From positions 1 to 5,089 of the forward strand of contig JANYKY010000083.1 of assembly GCA_025357975.1 (NCBI GenBank): 5,089 bases of DNA, written 5' to 3'. Source of the DNA: Gemmatimonadaceae bacterium. GTDB lineage: Bacteria; Gemmatimonadota; Gemmatimonadetes; Gemmatimonadales; Gemmatimonadaceae. Under the pieces are notes generated by a model. That model was given only the letters and a program-made list of their open reading frames with translations. It did no database searches and was not told where the DNA came from. Positions 1-5,089 of the stretch are shown piece after piece (position 1 is the stretch's first letter; each line of letters opens with the position of its first letter). Both the position numbers and the translations under genes were made by a program.

Positions 1-21
1 ACCTTTCGTGGTTTCGTGACC
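1..21. repeat. Left arm of an inverted repeat (CACGAAxx octamer family)
   Basis: Read on the minus strand, this arm contains two adjacent octamers, CACGAAAC and CACGAAAG. It is the inverted partner of positions 78-98: 17 of 21 positions match when the arms are paired, including uninterrupted runs of 8 and 6 bases. The arm begins at the first base of the window, so the element may continue to the left. It lies outside any supported gene. I recall similar CACGAAGG-type strings in intergenic DNA of several environmental bacteria, but could not check this here. Confidence 0.6.
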
Positions 22-74
22 AAATCCCCAACCGGGCGAATCCTGAAGTCAATTCCGCCGCTCGATAGATGCTT

Positions 75-98
75 CTTCGTCACGAAGGCACGAAGGGT
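75..98. repeat. Right arm of the inverted repeat, with a tandem CACGAAGG octamer
   Basis: CACGAAGG occurs twice in perfect tandem at 81-88 and 89-96. The left half also forms an odd-centred perfect dyad, CTTCGT-C-ACGAAG, at 75-87. Positions 78-98 pair with 1-21 across a 56-nt spacer. The pairing stops abruptly at the inner edge of the arms: bases 71-77 do not match the complement of 22-28. It could be an intergenic repeat, part of a transcript-end structure, or a protein-binding site. The sequence does not decide between these. Confidence 0.6.
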
Positions 99-316
99 GT
101 CTTCTCGAAATAGCAGCCGGCTGTTCCCAACTCGAGACAAAATATTTAGGGGAACCGCAACGGCTCGCCGATGTCGTTGCAGTTCCATTTCATTCTTTAT
201 TTTTCGGACCTCGTGAGGCCTGCCGCGCACCGCAGCCACGGATGGCCAAGTATCATCTTGCTCGCCCGGAGCCTGTCGGCCGTTAATAGGGGACCTGCTA
301 AGGGACTAACTCGGCT
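99..316. other. Non-coding stretch downstream of the gene run; no clear feature
   Basis: Together with 1-98 this gives about 316 bases without a believable gene. The only open frame on the plus strand, 16-216, encodes a 66-residue arginine/serine-rich peptide. It runs through the inverted repeat and resembles no family I know. No strong intrinsic terminator for the minus-strand genes is visible. The best candidate is a 5-bp stem with a 3-nt loop at 153-165, followed on the minus strand by a mixed A/T stretch at about 141-148, and it is weak. A short imperfect direct repeat, TAGGGGAC at 287-294 and TAAGGGAC at 299-306, is probably chance. Confidence 0.6.
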
Positions 317-1990
317 TCACGTCAAACCATGAAGAGCCGCTTTGGCTGTATGCTCGGCTGCGCGGAACGCGAGGGCCTGAATAGTCATCGTTGGCTGGCC
401 CCGGCCTGATGTGACGAAGCTGCTTCCATCTACGATGATCAGGTTTTTTACATCGTGAGCGCGATGCTCGGAATCGACGACTGACGTTTTCGGGTCATGC
501 CCCATTCGGCAGGTGCCGAGGAGGTGGACTGCGGGAAGTGGATCGTCCCCGGGATACGTCCAGCTTTTCTTGGCGCCGGCCGCATCGAGTAGTTCGACTC
601 CTCTCTCGAGAAAAAAGGCGGAAAGCTTCACGTCATTCGGATGCTTTTTGAACGTGAGCGAGATGGCAGGCAGGCCCCAATCGTCCTTGAGCGTTGGATC
701 CAGACTGATGGTATTCGTCTCTACAGGAAGCTGCGTCGTGTGTGCCAGCATGTATACGCTTCGTGTGTAGTACTCTTCGAGCATTCGCTTGTACTGGATT
801 CCCCACTTCGGCGCATCCTCCGGCAGACCCCCTCTCGCAAATGACGTTGGATAACTGTCGAATCGAAAGTCGATACCGCCACCACCGGAAATGCCAAGCT
901 TCGGATCGAGCTCATAGAAGTCGTGCACTATCCGCGATACCACGGTTCCCTTGTAGCCGTTCACTTCGTGCTCGAAGAGGCCTCCGGCGTAGGCGCCTCC
1001 GTTGAACATGATGTGCTTGCCGACATACCCGCTCGAATTTGCAAGACCATCCGGAAACAGATTCGACTTCGACATCAGCAGAAGCTTCGGTGTCTCAGCA
1101 CCATTCGCGCTGACTACGACGGCCTTGGCGCGCTGAAAAATTTCGCGCTTTTGCGCATCGAAATACTTTACTCCGGTCGCGCGGCCTTTCGCGTCTATCT
1201 CTATTTTCCGCACGTAGCTGTCCGGCCTGATCTCGCACTTCCCAGTCGCCTCCGCTTCCGGAATCACTGACGCAAGGGTGCTCGACTTGGCGTTCATCTC
1301 ACAGCCGAACTGTTCGCAGAATCCGCACTGAACGCATGCGGACCGTCCACGATAAGGCTGCGAAATAATTGCCATCGGGGATGGAAACGCAGTCCATCCC
1401 AGTTTCTTCGCGCCGCGCTCGAGCAGAACGCCCGAAGATTTTATCGGCAGCGGCGGCAGCGGATATCCATGACTGTGCGGCGGCTCAAAAGGACTTGCAT
1501 TATCGACTCCAGAAATTCCGATCTCGGTGTCGACCATGCCGTAGTAGCGCTCGAGCTCGGCGTACGTGATCGGCCAGTCCGCCAGATTCGAGCCCTCGAC
1601 CGGACCCTTTCGGCTTCGCTCGATGAAATCGATCTCGTGAAAACGCCAGAAATTCGCAGTAAAGTGTGTCGAACCCCCTCCTACCATTCGGCCGTACTGA
1701 ATTACGGACGCTGGTTTCGCCACTTCGCTCGAGGTTGCTCGGAGCGTGTTGGGCTGTTTGCGATAGTTGTTTATGAGCGCAGCGTTGTCGATCGCAAATT
1801 CGTCGTGCCTGAAATCCGCCGCCCTGAGATAGGGTCCCTGCTCCAGTACAACGACAGTGAATCCAGCTCTCGACAATTCCCTCGCCATCACGCCGCCCGC
1901 AGCACCGGCCCCTACGATGACGAAGTCAACTTCGTCGTTCGGTGAGTAGGTGACGAACGTTGGAGCTGCCGAGGCTGATTTAAGCGTCAA
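317..1990 (-). CDS. GMC-family FAD oxidoreductase, probable large subunit of a periplasmic dehydrogenase
   Basis: Likely an FAD-dependent sugar, sugar-acid or alcohol dehydrogenase, 557 residues. Residues 23-52 form the Rossmann FAD site, with GAGAAGG and the closing acidic residue in VVLEQG. The GMC N-terminal block follows at about 100-117 (GRMVGGGST). Four cysteines at 219, 222, 225 and 230 (C-x2-C-x2-C-x4-C) suggest an iron-sulfur cluster, as in FAD glucose dehydrogenases. The C-terminal GMC domain has HLLGTCRMG at 489-497, where H489 is the expected catalytic base, and GQPTMTI at 531-537. The residue before that proline is normally Asn or His but here is Gln532. There is no signal peptide, so export probably depends on the Tat-bearing partner encoded just upstream. 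I chose TTG at 1990, which overlaps the upstream stop by 11 nt and has a weak GGAAAA 5' of it. The frame stays open to an ATG at 2158, but that would add 56 non-homologous-looking residues inside the neighbour. The substrate is not determined. Confidence 0.92.
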   Translation of the reverse strand: MTLKSASAAPTFVTYSPNDEVDFVIVGAGAAGGVMARELSRAGFTVVVLEQGPYLRAADFRHDEFAIDNAALINNYRKQPNTLRATSSEVAKPASVIQYGRMVGGGSTHFTANFWRFHEIDFIERSRKGPVEGSNLADWPITYAELERYYGMVDTEIGISGVDNASPFEPPHSHGYPLPPLPIKSSGVLLERGAKKLGWTAFPSPMAIISQPYRGRSACVQCGFCEQFGCEMNAKSSTLASVIPEAEATGKCEIRPDSYVRKIEIDAKGRATGVKYFDAQKREIFQRAKAVVVSANGAETPKLLLMSKSNLFPDGLANSSGYVGKHIMFNGGAYAGGLFEHEVNGYKGTVVSRIVHDFYELDPKLGISGGGGIDFRFDSYPTSFARGGLPEDAPKWGIQYKRMLEEYYTRSVYMLAHTTQLPVETNTISLDPTLKDDWGLPAISLTFKKHPNDVKLSAFFLERGVELLDAAGAKKSWTYPGDDPLPAVHLLGTCRMGHDPKTSVVDSEHRAHDVKNLIIVDGSSFVTSGRGQPTMTIQALAFRAAEHTAKAALHGLT

Positions 1991-1998
1991 TGTTTTCC
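1980..1998 (-). promoter_or_regulatory. Overlapping stop/start junction with weak ribosome site
   Basis: On the minus strand the small-subunit gene ends in TAA at 1982-1980, inside the GMC reading frame, whose likely TTG start is at 1990-1988. A short GGAAAA at 1998-1993 lies just 5' of the TTG and is the only Shine-Dalgarno-like string there. No ATG or GTG lies between this TTG and the Rossmann fold, which begins about 21 residues further on. This supports the TTG and suggests termination-reinitiation coupling, which would keep the two subunits in fixed proportion. Confidence 0.55.
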
Positions 1999-2558
1999 GG
2001 CTTGTCGTAGTACCCGAAAGGTGCGGTCCACGAGAAACGGTCGTCGAATCCGAGAAGCTTCCAGCCAGATTTATTGAAATTCCCCCCGTACTCAGGATTC
2101 GCGAACATGCCATAGAGAGTCGCGACGCGAATCGTGTGAAAGAACGGGTGCTTGTCATGTTCCAGTTTCGTGATGATCGCCTGCTGTTCGGCAGACGTCA
2201 ACTGCGCAAAGCGCGAAGATCCATGGCTTTCGGTAACCAGCGCCTGAAATTGGCCGAGCTGCAAAAGAAAATCGGGCCGGGCCTCAGGCGTGACATCGGC
2301 CAGTACGTGATCGATGAAATGAATGACATGCGCCTCTCGTGCACCGGGGGACCCTGGCTCGCTCGGCATTATCTGGGCTGCGAAAGCGTCTACATCAGCG
2401 GCCTGCGTCAGAGAGAAAGTGCGTAGCTCGAACGCGGCGCCGCTCGCCACATGCTCGCCGGCTTTTCTATACTCCCACCAGCTCGTTCCGGCCCAGATTG
2501 CGGCGATCCCGGCTGCTGCAGCGCCAACGAATGCGCGCCTCGGAATCTCGCGAGTCAC
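1980..2558 (-). CDS. Gluconate 2-dehydrogenase subunit 3 family protein with Tat signal
   Basis: Small (gamma-like) subunit of a membrane-associated or periplasmic flavin dehydrogenase, 192 residues. The start is GTG at 2558. The N-terminus reads IPRRAFVG at 5-12, with the twin arginines at 7-8, followed by an Ala/Gly-rich hydrophobic stretch to about residue 24. That is a Tat-type signal or anchor; there is no cysteine, so it is not a lipoprotein, and no clean cleavage site is visible. The body fits the family: IMPSEPGSPGA at 63-73, followed by a helix IDHVLADV at 82-89, and near the end HPFFHTIR (137-144) and NPEYGGN...GWKLLGF (154-171). In FAD glucose dehydrogenases the equivalent subunit carries the Tat signal and escorts the signal-less flavoprotein across the membrane. 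Its overlap with the GMC gene fits that role. The 9-nt gap to the symporter gene places it in the same transcript. No strong ribosome site precedes the GTG. Confidence 0.85.
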   Translation of the reverse strand: MTREIPRRAFVGAAAAGIAAIWAGTSWWEYRKAGEHVASGAAFELRTFSLTQAADVDAFAAQIMPSEPGSPGAREAHVIHFIDHVLADVTPEARPDFLLQLGQFQALVTESHGSSRFAQLTSAEQQAIITKLEHDKHPFFHTIRVATLYGMFANPEYGGNFNKSGWKLLGFDDRFSWTAPFGYYDKPENIDA

Positions 2559-2567
2559 TTCGGGTGC

Positions 2568-3818
2568 CTATGCCGCAAGGGACGCTGGTTCCGGTTCCCG
2601 GACCGGAACAAACTCGCCTTCCCATCTCGCCATTACCACTGAAGCGAGACAGTTCCCCACGAGATTCACACTCGTACGCGCCATGTCCATCAGCGCATCG
2701 ACTCCGAGGATGATCGCCACTCCCTCCAGCGGCAATCCGAACGACGCAAGCGTACCGGACAGAATTACCAGCGATGCACGAGGAACCGCGGCGACGCCTT
2801 TCGACGTGATCATGAGCGTCAGCATCATCTGCAGCTGCTGGGCGAGCGAGAGGTCCACGTTGGCCGCTTGCGCGACGAAGATCGATGCGACCGCGAGATA
2901 CAGCGTCGATCCATCGAGGTTGAACGAATAACCCGTCGGCATCACGAACGCGACAATTCTGCGCGGCACTCCAATGCGCTCCATTGCCAGCATCGCGCGC
3001 GGCAATGCAGCTTCGGAAGACGCAGTCGAGAACGCAATGAGCGCCGGTTCTTTCACCGCGCGTACGAATGTCTTGATCGGAACCTTGAAGAGCGTTGCGA
3101 TCGGCAGCAGAACCAACAGGACAAAAACCACCAGCGCGCCGTACAGGGTCATCACGAGCTTGCCGAGGTTGAGCAGCACTGAGACTCCGCTGTGCCCAAC
3201 GGTGACCGCAATCGCCGCTCCAATTCCAATTGGCGCGAAGGCCATCACTATACCGACGTACTTGAAGATCACTTCTGACAGCCCTTCGATGCCAATGAGA
3301 ACCGTTTCCTTCGGCCTGCCCATCGGAACTTTCGACAGCGCAACCCCAAACAACACAGCGAAGAATACGACTTGCAGAACCTCGTTCTTCGCGGCTGCGT
3401 CAAAGAAGCTCGCCGGCACGAGATGTTCGAGAAATCCGCTGGCGGTCTGCGTGTTTGCCGCCAGCTCCTTCCCTTCCGCCGCCGACGCTGCGAGCACGAC
3501 ACCCACACCCGGCTTGACGGCGTGCACAGCAAGCAGTCCAACGACCAGCGCCAGACTCGTTACGACTTCGAAATACAATATCGACTTGAATGCGAGCCGG
3601 CCGATGCGCTTCATGTCGTCGCCGTGCCCCGCGATGCCGACCACAAGCGTGCTGAAGATGATCGGCACGATGATCGACTTGATCATTCTCAGGAATACGT
3701 TCGATAGCGGCTTGAGACTCTGCGCGAAATCGGGCGAATAAATCCCGAGAAGCACTCCGACAACCATCGAGATGAGAATCCACTGGGTCAGCGTGACGCG
3801 CCGGAGATACCGGTACAC
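2568..3818 (-). CDS. SDF/DAACS-family cation-coupled symporter, probably for glutamate/aspartate
   Basis: Inner-membrane secondary transporter of the GltP/DctA/GltPh fold, 416 residues, the usual full length. Hydrophobic segments begin at about residue 12 (TM1) and alternate regularly. The family landmarks appear in order: the hairpin-1 serine motif STASSEAALP at 264-273, the TM7 motif NLDGS at 300-304, the hairpin-2 segment SKGVAAVPRAS at 339-349, and TM8 with D378, R381, N385 and N389. By alignment to GltPh, R381 corresponds to the arginine that binds the side-chain carboxylate and D378 to the aspartate that binds the amino group. This favours an acidic amino acid over a C4-dicarboxylate, because E. 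coli DctA lacks that aspartate. N389 replaces the aspartate of one sodium site, which may mean altered or proton coupling (inference). The start is GTG at 3818, 2 nt after the permease stop, without a visible ribosome site, so translational coupling is likely. The charged tail after about 399 carries a hairpin at the DNA level. Confidence 0.93.
   Translation of the reverse strand: MYRYLRRVTLTQWILISMVVGVLLGIYSPDFAQSLKPLSNVFLRMIKSIIVPIIFSTLVVGIAGHGDDMKRIGRLAFKSILYFEVVTSLALVVGLLAVHAVKPGVGVVLAASAAEGKELAANTQTASGFLEHLVPASFFDAAAKNEVLQVVFFAVLFGVALSKVPMGRPKETVLIGIEGLSEVIFKYVGIVMAFAPIGIGAAIAVTVGHSGVSVLLNLGKLVMTLYGALVVFVLLVLLPIATLFKVPIKTFVRAVKEPALIAFSTASSEAALPRAMLAMERIGVPRRIVAFVMPTGYSFNLDGSTLYLAVASIFVAQAANVDLSLAQQLQMMLTLMITSKGVAAVPRASLVILSGTLASFGLPLEGVAIILGVDALMDMARTSVNLVGNCLASVVMARWEGEFVPVREPEPASLAA
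2588..2609 (-). promoter_or_regulatory. Perfect 8-bp hairpin in the end of the symporter gene, just before the dehydrogenase genes
   Basis: Read on the minus strand, GTTCCGGT is followed by a 6-nt loop (CCGGGA) and its exact complement ACCGGAAC. The stem has five G-C pairs. It covers codons 404-411 of the symporter, in the charged and proline-rich C-terminal tail, and ends 29 nt before the GTG of the small-subunit gene. No T-run follows it, so it is not a classical terminator. It could act as an mRNA stability or processing boundary between the transporter and dehydrogenase sections, or it could be a by-product of the Val-Pro-Arg-Glu-Pro-Glu codons. The structure is directly visible; its function is inference. 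Confidence 0.4.
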
Positions 3819-3820
3819 GG

Positions 3821-5089
3821 TCAGCTGGTGCCGGCTGAAGCTGCGTCCCGCGCGAGCCTGAGAGTCGAGTTACGGAAGCCGTATGCGAAGTAGATGATCA
3901 TCCCGATCACCAGCCAGACCCCGAAGCGTTCCCACGCACGCACCGGAAGACCGAACATGATATAGATGCACGCTGCGGCGCCCAGTATCGTGACAGGCCA
4001 GACGAACTTCACCTTGAACGGGCGATGCCTCTCTGGCTCGAGATACCGAAGCGCAAGAACTCCGATGCACACGATCGCGAACGCCGAAAGCGTTCCGATG
4101 TTCGTCAGGTCGTATATCTCGTTTTCGTCCGCGAGGAGAGCGCCTGCGGCGACCGCGAGTCCGGTGATAAGAGTCGTGATGTGCGGCACCCGGGTCTTCG
4201 GATGCACTTTCGCCGCCCACCTTGGCAGCAAGCCATCGCGCGCCATCGCAAAGAAGATTCGCGGCTGCCCGTATTGAAACACGAGCAGTACAGCGCTCAA
4301 CGAAATGACGGCTCCGAGTGATACGATCCAGCTCGCGGTAGTAAAGCCACCGAGCGTGAGCGCCCTTGCAAGAGGGTCTGCTGCCGCGAGCTGCTTGTAC
4401 GGCACCATCCCGGTCGCGACAGCGCCGACGATCACGTAAATGACTGTACAAATGGCGAGCCCGCCGAGAATTCCAATCGGCATGTTACGCTGAGGGTTTT
4501 TCGTCTCTTCCGCCGCCGTGGAGATCGCGTCAAAACCGATATAGGCGAAGAAGACGATGGCCGCTCCCTGATGGATTCCCCGCCAGCCGTTCGGAGCGAA
4601 TGGAACGTAGTTCGAGGTGTCGATGTGCATCGCTCCGACGACGACGAACAGCGTTAGCACGAGGAGCTTGATTACAACCATGATGTTGTTGGCGCGTGCA
4701 CTTTCTTTTACGCCGCGGAGCAACAGCCAGGTGATTGCCATGACGATGGCAAACGCCGGCACATTAATTAGTATCGGAACGCTACCAATTCGAGGCGCGT
4801 TTTGTAACAGCGCATGAACCGCAGGGTCCGAGCTCAGCAGAGCCGATCGATACCCGTGCGTCAGATAAGGTGGAATGTGAACGTTGAAGGCGGAGAGGAA
4901 CGACACGAAGTAACCGCTCCACGCTACAGCCACCGCAACGTTGCCGACTGCGTACTCGAGGATCAGGTCCCACCCGATAATCCACGCGATCACTTCGCCG
5001 AGTGTAGCGTACGAGTAGGCGTACGCGCTGCCGGCCTGCGGAATCATCGCCGCCAGCTCAGCATAGCATAACGCGGCGAGACCGCAGAC
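3821..5089 (-). CDS. APC-superfamily amino-acid permease (CAT/YfnA type), N-terminus outside the window
   Basis: Inner-membrane amino-acid transporter. 422 codons and the stop are visible; the frame stays open to the window edge at 5089, and the start lies beyond it. Compared with YfnA-like proteins, about the first 70-80 residues (TM1 and most of TM2) are missing. The visible part begins in LAALCYAELAAMIPQAGSAY (residues 4-23), the conserved TM2-TM3 region of the cationic amino-acid transporter family, followed by GWDLILEY at 39-46. Also visible are the TM6 block FFAYIGFDAISTAAEETKNP (180-199), GQPRIFFAMARDGLLP (274-289), and a final pair of membrane segments at about 363-405. This fits the 12-segment bacterial form rather than the 14-segment animal CATs. 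The methionine encoded at 5047-5045 is internal, since coding similarity continues upstream of it. The protein ends in a short hydrophilic tail. Its stop lies 2 nt before the symporter start. The substrate is probably a neutral or cationic amino acid but cannot be fixed by sequence. Confidence 0.93.
   Translation of the reverse strand, partial: VCGLAALCYAELAAMIPQAGSAYAYSYATLGEVIAWIIGWDLILEYAVGNVAVAVAWSGYFVSFLSAFNVHIPPYLTHGYRSALLSSDPAVHALLQNAPRIGSVPILINVPAFAIVMAITWLLLRGVKESARANNIMVVIKLLVLTLFVVVGAMHIDTSNYVPFAPNGWRGIHQGAAIVFFAYIGFDAISTAAEETKNPQRNMPIGILGGLAICTVIYVIVGAVATGMVPYKQLAAADPLARALTLGGFTTASWIVSLGAVISLSAVLLVFQYGQPRIFFAMARDGLLPRWAAKVHPKTRVPHITTLITGLAVAAGALLADENEIYDLTNIGTLSAFAIVCIGVLALRYLEPERHRPFKVKFVWPVTILGAAACIYIMFGLPVRAWERFGVWLVIGMIIYFAYGFRNSTLRLARDAASAGTS

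Larger units (their letters stand above)
317..5089 (-). other. Probable four-gene operon: permease, symporter, small subunit, GMC oxidoreductase
   Basis: All four genes share the strand, with junctions of 2 nt, 9 nt and an 11-nt overlap. No space remains for separate promoters except inside coding sequence. The promoter and any regulator would lie to the right of the window. The last two genes form a recognised subunit pair. The first two are amino-acid transporters from unrelated families. Whether the transport and redox halves share a pathway is inferred from position only. Confidence 0.75.

Noticed and set aside
1..98. CRISPR array or insertion-sequence terminal repeats
   Set aside because: There are only two inverted arms with a 56-nt spacer, no regular direct repeat-spacer series, and no transposase gene or target duplication in view.
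141..165. Possible intrinsic terminator for the minus-strand operon
   Set aside because: The stem is only 5 bp including a G-U pair, and the following stretch is mixed A/T rather than a T-run. It also lies about 150 nt past the last stop.
16..216. Small plus-strand frame of 66 codons in the non-coding end
   Set aside because: It runs through the inverted repeat, is Arg/Ser-rich of random appearance, and has no ribosome site at its start.
287..306. Imperfect direct repeat TAGGGGAC / TAAGGGAC with 12-nt spacing
   Set aside because: It is only two short copies with one mismatch and no nearby promoter or gene start, so it is probably coincidence.
317..335. Short 5-bp stem spanning the GMC stop codon
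   Set aside because: It includes a G-U pair and no T-run follows it, so it is within what chance gives.
1991..2158. N-terminal extension of the GMC protein to an upstream ATG
   Set aside because: The 56 added residues overlap the small-subunit gene over its conserved C-terminal region, look like out-of-frame sequence and contain no signal peptide. The TTG at 1990 fits the family's usual N-terminus.
2323..2931. Plus-strand open frame of 202 codons
   Set aside because: It is antisense across the small-subunit/symporter junction, has no family resemblance, and conflicts with two well-supported genes.
3225..3240. CCAATTGG palindrome inside the symporter gene
   Set aside because: It is an 8-bp restriction-site-like palindrome in coding sequence, expected by chance.
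2974..3741. Long plus-strand open frame of 255 codons
   Set aside because: It lies wholly antisense to the symporter gene, is rich in Ser/Thr/Arg with no recognisable domain, and is explained by the codon bias of the opposite strand.

Overview
The window holds the 3' part of a compact run of four genes. All lie on the minus strand, and about 316 bases of apparently non-coding DNA follow them. Base composition is moderately GC-rich (about 55-65% in the lines I counted). All three complete genes begin with GTG or TTG, and the genes are nearly butted together. The pairing of a GMC flavoprotein with a Tat-targeted gluconate 2-dehydrogenase subunit-3-like protein, together with the general composition, suggests a Gram-negative environmental bacterium. 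Gemmatimonadota, Acidobacteriota and Proteobacteria are all possible, but no marker gene allows a firm assignment.

Layout in transcription order, right to left. 5089-3821 is an APC-superfamily amino-acid permease of the CAT/YfnA type, missing its N-terminus beyond the window edge. 3818-2568 is a complete SDF-family (DAACS) symporter, whose substrate-site residues point to acidic amino acids. 2558-1980 is a small Tat-signal protein of the gluconate 2-dehydrogenase subunit 3 family. 1990-317 is a GMC-family FAD oxidoreductase with a four-cysteine motif. Junctions are 2 nt, 9 nt and an 11-nt overlap, so co-transcription and translational coupling are likely. The operon promoter lies outside the window.

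How the genes may work together: the two transporters would import amino acids, one by APC-type exchange or symport and one by cation-coupled uptake. The last two genes look like a two-subunit periplasmic dehydrogenase. The small subunit supplies the Tat signal, and the flavoprotein, which lacks a signal of its own, is carried with it. No cytochrome c subunit gene follows. The substrate of the dehydrogenase cannot be read from the sequence, and its link to amino-acid uptake is inferred only from gene order.

The strongest structures beyond the genes are two inverted copies of a CACGAAGG-type octamer repeat at 1-98, and a perfect 8-bp hairpin at 2588-2609. The hairpin sits in the end of the symporter gene, just before the dehydrogenase genes. 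I did not find a clearly new multi-gene system. The modest oddities are the cysteine motif, a glutamine at the usual second catalytic position of the GMC protein, the all-non-ATG starts and the repeat structure.
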